Shown piece by piece: positions 53,067 to 62,281 of a DNA stretch of 64,000 nucleotides. The notes under the pieces were generated by a model, which was not told the origin of the DNA, did not search any database, and worked only from the letters and a program-made list of their open reading frames with translations. Within the stretch, counting starts at the first letter, position 1, and each line of letters opens with the position of its first letter. The translations under genes were made by a program, and so were the position numbers. Location: contig DATBZA010000032.1 of the NCBI GenBank assembly GCA_036513415.1, forward strand, positions 1 to 64,000, given 5' to 3'. This DNA comes from 40CM-4-68-19 sp036513415. Its GTDB lineage: Bacteria > Myxococcota > Myxococcia > Myxococcales > 40CM-4-68-19.

Positions 53067-55223
53067 ATGGCACCCGTCCTTGCCTCGCTGATCATCCTCG
53101 CCGGGCTCGCCGTCTTCGCCTGGATCCTGTCCTACCGCGTCCGGCCGCTCTTCTTCGGGCGCAGGGACGTGCGCTGGGACGATCCGGCGACGCGCACCGA
53201 GAAGCTGCTGCTCTACGGAATCGGCCAGGGGCGGATGCCGACCAAGCCCGACCGGCCGGCGGGCATCGCGCACATCTGGATCTTCCTCGCCTTCATCGTT
53301 GCCCAGCTGGGGACGCTCACTTCATTCGGGCTCGCCTACGACCCGGGCTTCCACCTGCCGCTCCTCGCTCACGAAGCCCGCGCAGGGCAGCTCTACCTCT
53401 GGGTCAAGGACGTCATCGACCTGCTCGGCACCGCCGGGTGCGCGGTGTTCCTCTATTACCGGCTGGTGCAGAAGAAGGAGCGGTTGACGCTCTCCTGGGA
53501 GGGCGTGTTCATCCTCTGCATGATCCTCGGCGTCCTCTGGACGGACGTCCTCATCGATGCCGCGCTGCTGGCGAAGAGCGCGGGCGAGGTGCCCTGGTAC
53601 CTGCCGGTCTCCGGCAAGGTCGCGACCTGGTTCCTCTACGGGATGTCGCCGCAGGCGGCCACCAACACGATGACGGCGGGAGTGCTGCTGCACATCGCCA
53701 TCGTGATGTCGTTCCTCAACTTCCTGCCCCTGGGAAAGCACTTCCACATCATCACCGGGCTCCCGACCGTGTTCTTCCAGCGGCTGACGCCCATGGGCCA
53801 GCTCTCCAAGCTCGACCTGGAGAACAGCGAGAAGTTCGGGGTCGCGAAGCTGGCCGACCTGTCGTGGAAGGAGATCCTCGACACCTACTCTTGCACTGAG
53901 TGCGGCCGCTGCCAGACCTACTGCCCGACGTACGACACCGGCAAGCCGCTCACGCACAAGGAGATGAACCGCGCCATCCGCCACCACGCGCAGGAGATGG
54001 CGGAAAAAATGCCGCTGCCGCTCGCACAGCTCGCGCGGCGCCTCAACCGGATCCGCCCGGTGACCGGCGGCGGACATTCGGACGGGCAGGAAGGCCATGG
54101 CGGGCACGCGGGGAGCGATCCGGCCACCGGCTCCGCGGGGGCCTTCGCGCAGAGCTCGCTACAGCTTCCCGCCGAGCTGATCGAGCAGATGCCTCCTCTG
54201 GTGGGCAACGAGGGCGGCGTCATTCCCGACGAGACCGTCTGGGCATGCACGACCTGCGGCTGGTGCGAGCAGGCCTGCCCGGTCTTCATCGAGCACCTCC
54301 CGCGGATCGTCGACATGCGCCGCAATCTCGTCCTGATGGAGAGCCGATTCCCCGAGGAAGCCGCGCGCGTCTTCAAGGGAATGGAGACGCAGGGCAATCC
54401 CTGGGGCATGGGCAGCAACCGGCGCGCGGAGTGGTGCGCGGATCTGGAAATCCCCGTCGCCGGCTCCCTGGATCCGGCGACCCTGAAGGACATGGAGTAC
54501 CTCTTCTTCGTCGGCTGCGCGGGCAGCTTCGACGACCGGCAGAAGCGGGTCTCTCGCGCGCTGGTGAAGATCCTCAGGGCCGCGAAGGTGAGGTTCTGCA
54601 TCCTGGGGGAGGAGGAGACTTGCAATGGCGATTCCGCCCGCCGGCTCGGGAACGAGTACCTCTTCCAAGCGCTCGCGCAGCAGAACGTCGAGACGCTGAA
54701 CCGATACCCGGTCAAGAAGATCATCACCCAGTGCCCGCACTGCTTCAACACGCTCGGGCAGGAGTACCCGCAGTTCAACGGGCATTTCCGGGTCCTGCAC
54801 CACGCCGAGGTGATCGCGCAGCTGGTGGCGGACGGACGGTTGCGGCCGGGGGAGGCGCAGCTGAGCGAGCCCGTCACGTACCACGACAGCTGCTACCTCG
54901 CGCGCCACAACGGGATCAGCGAGGCCCCGCGCCAGGCGCTGGTATCCCTGGGCATCCAAGTGCGCGAAATGGAGCGCAACCGCACCGAGACGTTTTGCTG
55001 CGGAGCCGGTGGAGGACGTATGTGGCTGGAGGAGACGCTCGGCCAGCGCATCAACCAGAACCGCGTGAACGAAGCGGCCAGGACCCTCGGCGGCAAGGGA
55101 ACGGTCGCCACCAGCTGCCCGTTCTGCCTGACCATGATCAAGGACGGGATCGGGGAGACGGGCCGGAGCGAGCAGATGGACGCGAAGGACATCGCCGAGC
55201 TCGTGGCCCAGGCCCTCCCTTGA
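53067..55223 (+). CDS. Membrane-bound Fe-S oxidoreductase (HdrD/FadF-like)
   Basis: The 718-residue protein has an N-terminal membrane part with about five or six helices (NarI/HdrE-like, with histidines that could hold heme), two 4Fe-4S sites (CTECGRCQTYCP near 277, CTTCGWCEQACP near 393), then two cysteine-rich CCG domains (CPHCFNTLG; HDSCYLARHN, CCGAGGGRMW, SCPFCLTM). This plan matches heterodisulfide-reductase-related proteins that pass electrons from electron-transfer flavoprotein to quinones. Inferred role: electron entry into the membrane quinone pool during fatty-acid or amino-acid oxidation. Between the Fe-S and CCG parts is a Gly/His-rich insert (GGGHSDGQEGHGGH). No etf genes are nearby. 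Confidence 0.87.
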   Translation: MAPVLASLIILAGLAVFAWILSYRVRPLFFGRRDVRWDDPATRTEKLLLYGIGQGRMPTKPDRPAGIAHIWIFLAFIVAQLGTLTSFGLAYDPGFHLPLLAHEARAGQLYLWVKDVIDLLGTAGCAVFLYYRLVQKKERLTLSWEGVFILCMILGVLWTDVLIDAALLAKSAGEVPWYLPVSGKVATWFLYGMSPQAATNTMTAGVLLHIAIVMSFLNFLPLGKHFHIITGLPTVFFQRLTPMGQLSKLDLENSEKFGVAKLADLSWKEILDTYSCTECGRCQTYCPTYDTGKPLTHKEMNRAIRHHAQEMAEKMPLPLAQLARRLNRIRPVTGGGHSDGQEGHGGHAGSDPATGSAGAFAQSSLQLPAELIEQMPPLVGNEGGVIPDETVWACTTCGWCEQACPVFIEHLPRIVDMRRNLVLMESRFPEEAARVFKGMETQGNPWGMGSNRRAEWCADLEIPVAGSLDPATLKDMEYLFFVGCAGSFDDRQKRVSRALVKILRAAKVRFCILGEEETCNGDSARRLGNEYLFQALAQQNVETLNRYPVKKIITQCPHCFNTLGQEYPQFNGHFRVLHHAEVIAQLVADGRLRPGEAQLSEPVTYHDSCYLARHNGISEAPRQALVSLGIQVREMERNRTETFCCGAGGGRMWLEETLGQRINQNRVNEAARTLGGKGTVATSCPFCLTMIKDGIGETGRSEQMDAKDIAELVAQALP

Positions 55224-56083
55224 GCGGCCTGGTCACAGTCCGGCCCTTCGAGATGGCCGACCTCGACGCCGCCGCGCGCTTCTGCGACGCGGCGCGCGCT
55301 CTCGACCCTGCGGTGGAGGCGTTTGGCGAGCGCCTGGAGTCGATAGCGAGAGGTCCCCGGGCCGTCCTCGACCTCTGGCGCGTCGCCGCGGGCGAGGACG
55401 GCGGGCTGTACGGCGTTGCGTTCGCGGCCGTGCGCGAATCGGCGCGCGCACCCGTCTACGATTTCTACGCCGCTGTGCATCCTTCGGTCCGGCGCCAGGG
55501 CCTGGCGCGCGCGCTCAGCGAGCCAGCGGTCGGAAACGGCGCGACGCTCCGGGCCCGGGTCCGCGACGACGCGAGCGCCGGTCGAGCATTCCTCCGGGCG
55601 ATGGGGTTCTCCGAGACCGGGGCGCAGCTCGTGCTGCAATGGAGCGGGGCCCGGATCGATGCGCGCCGGGTCCCCGCGCTGCGCATCCGGCATGCCACGC
55701 GCCGGGACGAGCAGGTGCTCACTTCGCTCTCGGAGCAAGTCTGGGAAGGGACTCCGGATGCCTTCCTCTCGCGACCGGACGAGATCGTCCAGCTCTTTTC
55801 GGAGGAGGGCCGCAGCGTGCTGGTGGCGCAATCCGAAGGACGGCCGATTGCGTACCTCTCCGGCGTGGAGCTCGGGCGCACGCTGGGCATCGAGGAGGTG
55901 GGCGTCCTGCCGCAGTTCCGGCGAATGGGCGTGGCGCGCTTGCTGCTCGCGCACGCGCTCCAGAAGAGAGAGGGCGCGGTGATCACCGTCGGGGAGTCGA
56001 ACATGCCCGCCCGCGCGCTGTACCGCTCGCTCGGCTTCCGCCAGTCCACGCGGCGCCTGCTGATGGAGCTGAGGCATGGATGA
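55220..56083 (+). CDS. Tandem GNAT acetyltransferase
   Basis: The 287-residue protein has two GNAT-like halves. The C-terminal one (about 140-287) is clear: IRHATRRDEQVL, EEVGVLPQFRRMGVARLLLAHAL (acetyl-CoA loop QFRRMGVA) and NMPARALYRSLGFRQSTR. The N-terminal half (VRPFEMADLDAAARFC, AVHPSVRRQGLARAL, FLRAMGFSETG) is shorter but keeps an RRQGLA loop. The acceptor is unknown. TTG 55220 is the start, in a TTGA overlap with the preceding oxidoreductase gene. Confidence 0.84.
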   Translation: MSGLVTVRPFEMADLDAAARFCDAARALDPAVEAFGERLESIARGPRAVLDLWRVAAGEDGGLYGVAFAAVRESARAPVYDFYAAVHPSVRRQGLARALSEPAVGNGATLRARVRDDASAGRAFLRAMGFSETGAQLVLQWSGARIDARRVPALRIRHATRRDEQVLTSLSEQVWEGTPDAFLSRPDEIVQLFSEEGRSVLVAQSEGRPIAYLSGVELGRTLGIEEVGVLPQFRRMGVARLLLAHALQKREGAVITVGESNMPARALYRSLGFRQSTRRLLMELRHG

Positions 56084-56103
56084 GCGACGGCGCGAAGAGC
56101 CTT

Positions 56104-57396
56104 TCAGGAGGCGCGCGTCGCGGTCGGCGGCGCCGACTTGGAGCGGGCCACGCGGACCAGTCGCACGCGGCGGTCGTCGCGCTGCACCACCGTCAGCTCC
56201 AGGCCGCCGATGTAGAAGCGATCGCCCATCTGGGGGATCGCCCCCGCCGCGGAATTGAGCAGGCCTCCCAGGGTCTCGAAGTCGCCCTGGTTCGGCAGCT
56301 TCGCCCCGAGCGACTCGTTGAGGTCGTCGACGCGGACTTCCGCGCGGACCAGCGCAGTTCCGTCCGGGCCGAACTGCGGCGCCGGCCCCTCCTTGTCATG
56401 CTCGTCGTGGATCTCGCCCACGATCTCCTCGAGGATGTCCTCGAGCGTGACGATCCCGGAGAACCCGCCGTACTCGTCCACCACCATCGCGAGCAGGGAC
56501 CGCTTGTGCTGCATCTCGCGCAGGAGCTCGCCCACCGGCTTGGTCCAGGGGACGAACAGGGCCGGCCGCACGATGTCCTGGAGGACGATCAGCTCCGGAT
56601 GCGCCATCAGCGGAATCACGTCCTTCGCGTGCAGCACCCCTTTGATGTGGTCGAGGTCGCCGTCGTAGACCGGCATGCGCGTGTGACCTTCCTCGGCGAG
56701 GAGGTCGATGACTTCCTGGGGCTTCGCGTCGAGGGGCACGCCGACCACGCGCGTCCGCGGGACCATGATCTCCTTCGCCGTCCGCTCCGCGAACGAAAAG
56801 AGCCCGTGCACCAGCTCCGGGGAAGGGGCCCCTGCGCCGCCCCCGCGCGCCTCCTCGCTGAGCATCTTCTCGATCTCTTGCAGCGGCAGGCGCGGCGGCG
56901 TGTAGCGGGCGGTGGCGCCACGACGCAGGAGGAGCGCATCGAAGATCCTCAGGAGCAAGCGCACCGGGCCCCGCAGCATCATGCAGACCAGGTAGGTCGA
57001 TCCGGCCAGCGCCAATGCCCAGCCGAGCGGACGGGCCAGGGCGAGCGAGCGCGGAGCGAGGTCGATCACCAGCGCCACGACGCCCGCGAGCAAGCCGGCC
57101 AGCAGCTGGAGCGTGCTTCGCGAGCTCGAATGCACGCCCGCGCGCAAAAGGATGTCGCCGGCCACGATCGCGCAGGCCACGGCGGCGAACGCCAATAGCG
57201 CGGAGGAAGCGCCGCGCAACGCAGCCGCGGTGGTCTCCGGCTCCTGCTTCAGCTTCAACAGCCAGCGCACGCGATGCGGGTGGTCCCGCTCGAGAGCGCG
57301 AAGCTCGTCCTCGCCGACAGCGAGCAAGGCCGTATCGGCCGCCTGCAGCAAGGCGCGGCCTGCGAGGGCGGCGCCCGCCGCCAGGAGCTCCAGCAT
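56104..57396 (-). CDS. CorC/CNNM-type membrane protein with CBS pair
   Basis: The 430-residue protein has an N-terminal DUF21-like region with three or four helices, two CBS domains (FSFAERTAKEIMVPRTRVVGV, TRMPVYDGDLDHIKGVLHAKD; VVDEYGGFSGIVTLEDILEEI) and a C-terminal CorC/HlyC domain (RVDDLNESLGAKLP to VQRDDRRVRLVRV). Relatives transport or regulate magnesium and cobalt ions. ATG 57396 places the first helix at the N-terminus; the frame continues upstream but adds an unconserved basic leader. It converges with the GNAT gene. Confidence 0.88.
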   Translation of the reverse strand: MLELLAAGAALAGRALLQAADTALLAVGEDELRALERDHPHRVRWLLKLKQEPETTAAALRGASSALLAFAAVACAIVAGDILLRAGVHSSSRSTLQLLAGLLAGVVALVIDLAPRSLALARPLGWALALAGSTYLVCMMLRGPVRLLLRIFDALLLRRGATARYTPPRLPLQEIEKMLSEEARGGGAGAPSPELVHGLFSFAERTAKEIMVPRTRVVGVPLDAKPQEVIDLLAEEGHTRMPVYDGDLDHIKGVLHAKDVIPLMAHPELIVLQDIVRPALFVPWTKPVGELLREMQHKRSLLAMVVDEYGGFSGIVTLEDILEEIVGEIHDEHDKEGPAPQFGPDGTALVRAEVRVDDLNESLGAKLPNQGDFETLGGLLNSAAGAIPQMGDRFYIGGLELTVVQRDDRRVRLVRVARSKSAPPTATRAS

Positions 57397-57501
57397 TGCC
57401 GCAGAGCGTAGTCGGCCCGGTGCGCGCCGCCAACGGCTGTTTTTTTCCAGCAGTCCTGCAGATGCCATTGCGACTGTGGTTGCACCCGGCTAAGAGGCGG
57501 C

Positions 57502-57654
57502 ATGCGCACGCTCGTCCTCCTGCTCCTGGCTGCCTGCGGGGAGAGCGCCAGCGCGCCGATCGCGGTCCAGCGGGGCATGGCCAGCGACATCGGGCGAGTG
57601 ACCCCCAGCTGCAGGCGGAGTAGGGCGCTTGAAACGGCGGCCCCACGGCATTAG
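57502..57654 (+). CDS. Putative 50-residue lipoprotein
   Basis: MRTLVLLLLAACGES is a short signal with lipobox LAAC, so a processed lipoprotein of about 40 residues is predicted; one further Cys (PSCRRSR) is present. I recognise no family. It lies 27 bp before purS on the same strand and may share its transcript. The frame is short and could be chance, but the signal sequence is well formed. Confidence 0.4.
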   Translation: MRTLVLLLLAACGESASAPIAVQRGMASDIGRVTPSCRRSRALETAAPRH

Positions 57655-57681
57655 GGTGCGCGCCTTCGGAGGCCCAACAGC

Positions 57682-57924
57682 ATGAAAGCGCGCGTCGTCG
57701 TCACGCTCAAGAAGTCGGTGCTCGACCCGCAGGGCCAGGCCGTGACCCGCGCCCTCGGTTCGCTGGGCTTCAGCGAGGTCAAGGACGTCCGCCTCGGCAA
57801 GATCATCGAGTTGGACCTCGAGGCCAAGGACCCGGCGGAAGCGAAGAAGCGGGTCCAGGACATGTGCGAGAAGCTCCTCGCCAACACGGTCATCGAAGAG
57901 TATCGGGTGGAGGAGATCCGCTGA
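57682..57924 (+). CDS. purS: Phosphoribosylformylglycinamidine synthase subunit PurS
   Basis: This 80-residue small subunit joins PurL and PurQ in the FGAM synthase complex. It has the family features VVVTLKKSVLDPQGQAVTRA and GKIIELDL, ending NTVIEEYRVEEI. It is directly coupled to purQ, whose ATG shares one base with the purS TGA. Confidence 0.95.
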   Translation: MKARVVVTLKKSVLDPQGQAVTRALGSLGFSEVKDVRLGKIIELDLEAKDPAEAKKRVQDMCEKLLANTVIEEYRVEEIR

Positions 57925-58616
57925 TGCTGTTCGCGGTGGTCGTCTTTCCCGGCAGCAACTGCGACCACGACGTCTACCACGTGGCCAAGCACGTCCTGGG
58001 CTGCGCGGCCCGCTATGTCTGGCACAAGGATCGCGACTTGCGGGGCGCGGACGTGGTGGTGCTGCCCGGCGGCTTCTCCTACGGCGACTACCTGCGCACC
58101 GGCGCGATCGCGCGCTTCTCGCCCATCATGGAGGAGATCCGCAAGTTCGCCCACCGCGGCGGGCACGTGATCGGCATCTGCAACGGCTTCCAGATCCTGT
58201 TGGAGGCGGGGATGCTGCCCGGCGCGATGCGCCGGAACGACTCGCTCAAGTACGTCTGCCGCGACGTGCACCTCAAGGTCGAGAATGCGATGACGCCCTG
58301 GACGCGGAAGTACGCCAAGGGCGACGTGATCCGGATTCCCGTCGGCCACGGCGACGGGAACTACTACATCGACCCCGAGGGCTTGCGCCGGCTGGAAAGC
58401 GAAGGTCAGGTCGCGTTCCGGTACGTCGACCCGGCGGGCATCCGCGGGGTCTCGGGCATGAACCCGAACGGCTCCCTCGGCGACGTCGCGGGCATCACCA
58501 ACGCGCGCGGAAACGTGCTCGGCATGATGCCCCACCCCGAGCGCCTCGCGGAAGGGGTGCTGGGGGGCGAGGACGGGCGCCGCCTCTTCGAAAGCATCGT
58601 CGAAGCCGTCGGCTGA
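57924..58616 (+). CDS. purQ: Phosphoribosylformylglycinamidine synthase subunit PurQ
   Basis: This glutaminase subunit feeds ammonia to PurL. The 230-residue class I amidotransferase has VVVFPGSNCDHDVYH, LPGGFSYGDYLRTGAIA, nucleophile Cys in IGICNGFQILLEAG and the His-Glu pair in MMPHPERLAEG. It is translationally coupled to purS. Element M3 begins 20 bp after its stop. Confidence 0.96.
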   Translation: MLFAVVVFPGSNCDHDVYHVAKHVLGCAARYVWHKDRDLRGADVVVLPGGFSYGDYLRTGAIARFSPIMEEIRKFAHRGGHVIGICNGFQILLEAGMLPGAMRRNDSLKYVCRDVHLKVENAMTPWTRKYAKGDVIRIPVGHGDGNYYIDPEGLRRLESEGQVAFRYVDPAGIRGVSGMNPNGSLGDVAGITNARGNVLGMMPHPERLAEGVLGGEDGRRLFESIVEAVG

Positions 58617-58636
58617 CGATTCACTCGACGGACCTG

Positions 58637-58810
58637 CAGATCAAACGCCGAGCACGCCGAGCACGCCGAGGTGGAAACGTCGTCTCAAGAAGTCATTTTT
58701 TTGGGTTGGTCTCTGCCAACCCCCGACCGTTCGGAGCAACTCCGAGCGCCGCAGCTGGCGAGACGATCACCCCCCAAACCTCGGCGTGCTCGGCGTGCTC
58801 GGCGTTTGAA
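58637..58810 (+). mobile_element. Inverted-repeat element M3 (174 bp, no gene)
   Basis: The left arm (58637 on) contains CAGATCAAACGCC and then two full GAGCACGCC units; the right arm ends GGCGTTTGAA at 58810 and mirrors it. The core (GTGGAAACGTCGTCTC, then GGGTTGG, CGGAGCAACTCCGAG, GGCGAGACGATCACC) is shared with M4 and, in reverse, M2. M3 and M4 agree without a change over the first 49 or so bases. It lies 20 bp after the purQ stop, in a convergent gap. Confidence 0.72.
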
Positions 58811-58832
58811 ATGAAGCAGCGGTTTTCTTTTC

Positions 58833-59300
58833 CTAGCTTCGGCGGCTGCGCTTGGCGTGGACGCGGGGGGTGGTCCACTCCTTGCGCTCGTGGGGCTTTT
58901 TGGCGCCTTCGGGGAGCGCGTTGAGCGCGCGACGCAGGCGCCCGTGGGCCATGACCACGTCGGGAGCGCTCTGGAGGAGAGGCGCGTACTTGTCCCAGAA
59001 CGGCGACCCGCCCGCCTGCGTGAGCCGATTGATCTCCTGACGCACTCCGGCCACGGTTCCGGGCGGCAGGAGCTCCTGCGTCAGAAGTGAATCGAGGTCG
59101 ACGATCAGCTCGCTCATCGGGTGGAGCCAGGCGAAATAGGGGTCCTCTGTGAGCAGCCGCAGCATCTGTCCTGGCCCGCCCGCCGGCCCCCGGTCGCGCT
59201 CGTACGTCTTCCGGACGGCCTGGACCAGTGCGCGATGGACTTCGCGCAGCGCCGCAGCCGCCTCCAGCAACCCAGGCTTGTGCGTACCTTCCCCGGTCAT
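58833..59300 (-). CDS. Conserved-looking protein of unknown function
   Basis: The product is 155 residues, mostly helical and soluble, with no signal peptide. Features that look conserved are ALREVHRALVQAVRKTYERD near the N-terminus, LRLLTEDPYFAWLHPMSELI (about 48-67) and SPFWDKYAPLLQSAPDVVMAH (about 98-118). The C-terminus is basic. I cannot name its family or function. Ten bp separate it from the metallophosphoesterase gene upstream, so the two are probably one operon. Codon use matches the genome. Confidence 0.72.
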   Translation of the reverse strand: MTGEGTHKPGLLEAAAALREVHRALVQAVRKTYERDRGPAGGPGQMLRLLTEDPYFAWLHPMSELIVDLDSLLTQELLPPGTVAGVRQEINRLTQAGGSPFWDKYAPLLQSAPDVVMAHGRLRRALNALPEGAKKPHERKEWTTPRVHAKRSRRS

Positions 59301-59309
59301 GCCCCTAGT

Positions 59310-60773
59310 TTATGCCGGGACGGGCACGGTGGCGGCGGGATCGAGTTGCTGCTGCGGGAACTCGACCAAAGGTGGACCCTTCCAGCGCCGCAACTCCGCC
59401 GATCCGGAGGTCACCGCCACGTGCGGGAAGCCGTCGCTCGAGCGGCCGGGCGTCCAGGAGCCGAGATTGAAATAGAGGGTGCCGTTCCCGACGGGCTCGG
59501 CCATCGCACGGTGGCTGTGGCCCATCACGATGTACTTCACGTCGAAGATCTGCGCGACACGCCGCGCTGCCTCTTGCAACATGGGGTGCGCGTCGGTCCG
59601 GCGGCGCTTGCGCAAGAGCGCGTTCAGGGCGGCGAAGATGATCCCGACGCAGGTCAGCGCGCCGGCCTTCGCCCAGAACCCGTCCACCGCGTAGGTCAGG
59701 CTCCAGGCGGTGAGGAGGCTGGCGACCGCCAGCAGCATCCGGTCGAGGTAGAAGAGCTGCATCGAATCGAACAGGCTCTGCTCCGCCGGCTGGGACGCCG
59801 TCTCGGCGAGCTGCTGCGCCTGGTTGTCCGTGCCCTGGAATTTCGTGAGGAGCTGGCGCACGTGGGCGTTGCGGTCCACCTTGGGCGACAGGGCCTTGTC
59901 CGCCGCGCGCGCGAACGCCCGCGAAATCTTCAGGGACTGCCGGACCATCGGGTAGATGACGCGGAAGACCATCACGAAGTAGTCGGCGGCGACGCGCAGC
60001 GGGTTCCCCGCCTTGAGCACCCAGTCCAGGTACTCCTTCAAGCCCCAGGTATCCACGTCGTCAGCGAGGTCGACCTGTTCGGTGTAACGGTTCACGAAGT
60101 AACGCAACACCTTCGAGCTGAGCGGAAGCTCGATCTCGGTGTCGTCGTTGTGCGCGGAGAAGAAGTCGGTCTGGACCGAGTAGTGGTCGTGCGCATGCCC
60201 GTGCTCAGCATAGAAGAAGCCGGGCTCCAGGTAGAACCAGTCGTGAAATTCGACTAGCCTGTCGATTTTCCGACGGGGGGCGCCGCTGCGCTCGGCGAGA
60301 ATCCGGCGGAATTCCTCCTGGACCGCGGGCCAGCGCCATTCAGAATCGTGATTCCCACGGATGATGTGAAGGGAATTTCCCCTGTGGACAAAAAGGGCGA
60401 GCGCGTCAAAGACCGTGGGGTGACGCTCGGCCGTGCGCCGCAGCTTCCAGACGCATTTCGGCTCGGTGGGAGCGAGGCCCAGCGCGCGCTCCTCCGTTGA
60501 AATCTCGAAAGGAACCGGCTCCTTCGGAACCAAGGTGACGGCGACGAAATCGACGATGTCCCCGTTCAGGATCAGGCGCCAGGGCTTGCCATCTTCGCGG
60601 TGGGTGGCGTGATAGCTGAGGAAGGAGGCCAGCGGCCCGTCGGTCGGCCGCGGCTTGTCGAGCTTGTTCCCGGCGCGGAGGTCGCAACCCAGGTGCAGGT
60701 CCGAGATGGCGAGCAGGTTGTGAGGCCGCTCCGAAAGCGACCTGACCCTCCGCCACATCCGCCCGAGTCCCAT
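59310..60773 (-). CDS. Metallophosphoesterase with membrane segment
   Basis: The 487-residue calcineurin-like phosphoesterase has metal-site motifs ISDLHLGCD (about 23-31), NGDIVDF, IRGNHDSEW, AEHGHAHD and near the C-terminus VMGHSHRAM and NLGSWTPG. Between them is a long helical insert (about 215-400) with a double hydrophobic stretch (LLAVASLLTAWSLTYAV and AGALTCVGIIFAALNAL), so the protein is probably membrane-attached. The substrate is unknown; UDP-diacylglucosamine hydrolase (LpxH/LpxG-like) and nucleases share the fold. ATG 60773 has GGGAGGGGG upstream. Confidence 0.84.
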   Translation of the reverse strand: MGLGRMWRRVRSLSERPHNLLAISDLHLGCDLRAGNKLDKPRPTDGPLASFLSYHATHREDGKPWRLILNGDIVDFVAVTLVPKEPVPFEISTEERALGLAPTEPKCVWKLRRTAERHPTVFDALALFVHRGNSLHIIRGNHDSEWRWPAVQEEFRRILAERSGAPRRKIDRLVEFHDWFYLEPGFFYAEHGHAHDHYSVQTDFFSAHNDDTEIELPLSSKVLRYFVNRYTEQVDLADDVDTWGLKEYLDWVLKAGNPLRVAADYFVMVFRVIYPMVRQSLKISRAFARAADKALSPKVDRNAHVRQLLTKFQGTDNQAQQLAETASQPAEQSLFDSMQLFYLDRMLLAVASLLTAWSLTYAVDGFWAKAGALTCVGIIFAALNALLRKRRRTDAHPMLQEAARRVAQIFDVKYIVMGHSHRAMAEPVGNGTLYFNLGSWTPGRSSDGFPHVAVTSGSAELRRWKGPPLVEFPQQQLDPAATVPVPA

Positions 60774-60844
60774 CGGTATACGCCCCCTCCCTTGCAGGGA
60801 ACGTATGAGCAAGCCTCATGCCGTAACTGGGAAAGAGGGCGACG

Positions 60845-61022
60845 CTTCAGATCAAACGCCGAGCACGCCGAGCACGCCGAGGTGGAAACGTCGTCTCGAG
60901 AAATCACTTTTGGGGTTGGGTCGGTGGTAGCCCCGACCCATCGGAGCAACTCCGAGGCCGCGGTTGGCGAGATGATCACAACCCCCCCAACCTCGGCGTG
61001 CTCGGCGTGCTCGGCGTTTGAA
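60845..61022 (+). mobile_element. Inverted-repeat element M4 (178 bp, no gene)
   Basis: It begins CTTCAGATCAAACGCC followed by GAGCACGCC units, and ends with the mirrored GCTCGGCGTTTGAA. The core matches M3 closely (GTGGAAACGTCGTCTC, GGAGCAACTCCGAG, GGCGAGATGATCAC). It lies between the start of the metallophosphoesterase gene and the end of the acyltransferase gene, 28 bp past the latter's stop codon. Confidence 0.72.
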
Positions 61023-61050
61023 AGGAAGGATCAGACTACTTTTCAGGGAG

Positions 61051-62196
61051 TCAGATTTGTTTCTCGTAGACGCGGTAGGTCTTGTACTTGCGGGCGCCCA
61101 TGCGTTCGATGCCGCGGTTGATCATGACGTTGTCTTCGAGGGTCCAGGAGAGCTCGCCGCCCAGGTAGCCGCGGGCGGCGCCGCGGCGCGCGACCTCTAC
61201 GTAGAGGACGGCGGCCAGGGTGCCGTAGCGGTGCGAGGCGCGGTATTCCTCCTTGACGCCGAGGAGGAGCAGGCGGGCGTGCTTGGGGCGGTTGAACTTC
61301 AGGCGCCAGAGCAGCCGGGCCAGGTTCAGAGGGCGGCGCATCAGCTCGCCGTCGAAGTCCTTCACCATCTCGTTTACGTCGGGTATGGCGAAGCACATCG
61401 CGGCGGGGTTGCCGTCCACCTCGGCGACCAGGGCGATCTCGGGGTCGACAAACATCTTGTATTCGGTGGCGATGATCGCCAGCTCGTCGGAAGTGAACGG
61501 CGTGAAGTTCCAGTTCTGTGACCAGGCGGAGTTGTACACGTCGCGGACGATGTCCACCTCCCGCCGGAACTGGGCGAGGTCCATCGGGCGCACGCGCACG
61601 TTGGGGAGCTGCAGGGTGCGGTCGGCGATCCTCTTGGTGCGCTCGTCGATGTGTCCGGACGTGTACCACCAGGCGTAGAAGTCCTTTGCCTTGGCGAGGC
61701 CGGCGGACTCGATCAGTGGGCCGACGTAGGGGCGGTTGTGCGGCATGCCGATCCGGGGCGGCGTGTCGAAGCCGTCGATCAGCACGCCCACCTCGCCCTT
61801 GGAGTCGAGGGTGAATGGACCGCGCAAGCGGGTGCGGCCCTTCGAGCGGGCCCAGGCCCCGGCGGCGTCGAAGAGGGCACTCGCGACGGCCGGGTCGTTC
61901 CGGCTGTCGAAGAAGCCGAAGAACCCGACTCCCTTTTCGTCTGGCCACTGCTTGTCGAAATCGGCGTCGGTCTGGGCCGAGATCCTCCCCACCGGGTCAC
62001 CGTCCTGGAAGGCGAGAAAGCACTTCACCTCGCCGTGCTTGAGGAAGGGGCTCTTTTTCGGATTCAGCGAGCGCCGGTAGTCGTCGAGGAGAGGAGGGAT
62101 CCAGTTCGGGTCCGACTTCATGCCCAGCGTCCAAGGGATGTGCAGGAAGACCTCAAGATCGTTCTTCGTCTCGACGGGGCGGATCTCGAGCGGCAT
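61051..62196 (-). CDS. GNAT-fold acyltransferase of the YghO/ceramide-synthase-like group
   Basis: The 381-residue protein has an N-terminal EIRPVETKNDLEVFLHIPW, a middle part with KGRTRLRGPFTLDSKGEVGV and PHNRPYVGPLIESAG, and a C-terminal GNAT-like end (LLLLGVKEEYRASHRYGTLA, GGELSWTLEDNVMINRGIER). Proteins of this type are annotated as YghO or 'dATP pyrophosphohydrolase', and one Caulobacter member was shown to act as bacterial ceramide synthase. That function is an inference; no serine palmitoyltransferase gene lies in the window, though a ceramidase-like gene does. ATG 62196 opens at the conserved start. Confidence 0.78.
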   Translation of the reverse strand: MPLEIRPVETKNDLEVFLHIPWTLGMKSDPNWIPPLLDDYRRSLNPKKSPFLKHGEVKCFLAFQDGDPVGRISAQTDADFDKQWPDEKGVGFFGFFDSRNDPAVASALFDAAGAWARSKGRTRLRGPFTLDSKGEVGVLIDGFDTPPRIGMPHNRPYVGPLIESAGLAKAKDFYAWWYTSGHIDERTKRIADRTLQLPNVRVRPMDLAQFRREVDIVRDVYNSAWSQNWNFTPFTSDELAIIATEYKMFVDPEIALVAEVDGNPAAMCFAIPDVNEMVKDFDGELMRRPLNLARLLWRLKFNRPKHARLLLLGVKEEYRASHRYGTLAAVLYVEVARRGAARGYLGGELSWTLEDNVMINRGIERMGARKYKTYRVYEKQI

Positions 62197-62281
62197 CGTG
62201 GGCGCGGAACCTAGCACAGCGAAGCATTGCGGCGACGCGGTCCGCGTGTTACGCGAAAGCCTTTTCTCGTCCGGGCCTTGG

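Noticed and set aside
58637..58810. Peptides rich in NAEHAEHAE read from the repeat arms
   Set aside because: They arise from 9-bp tandem units in the inverted repeats and are interrupted or noncoding in other copies.
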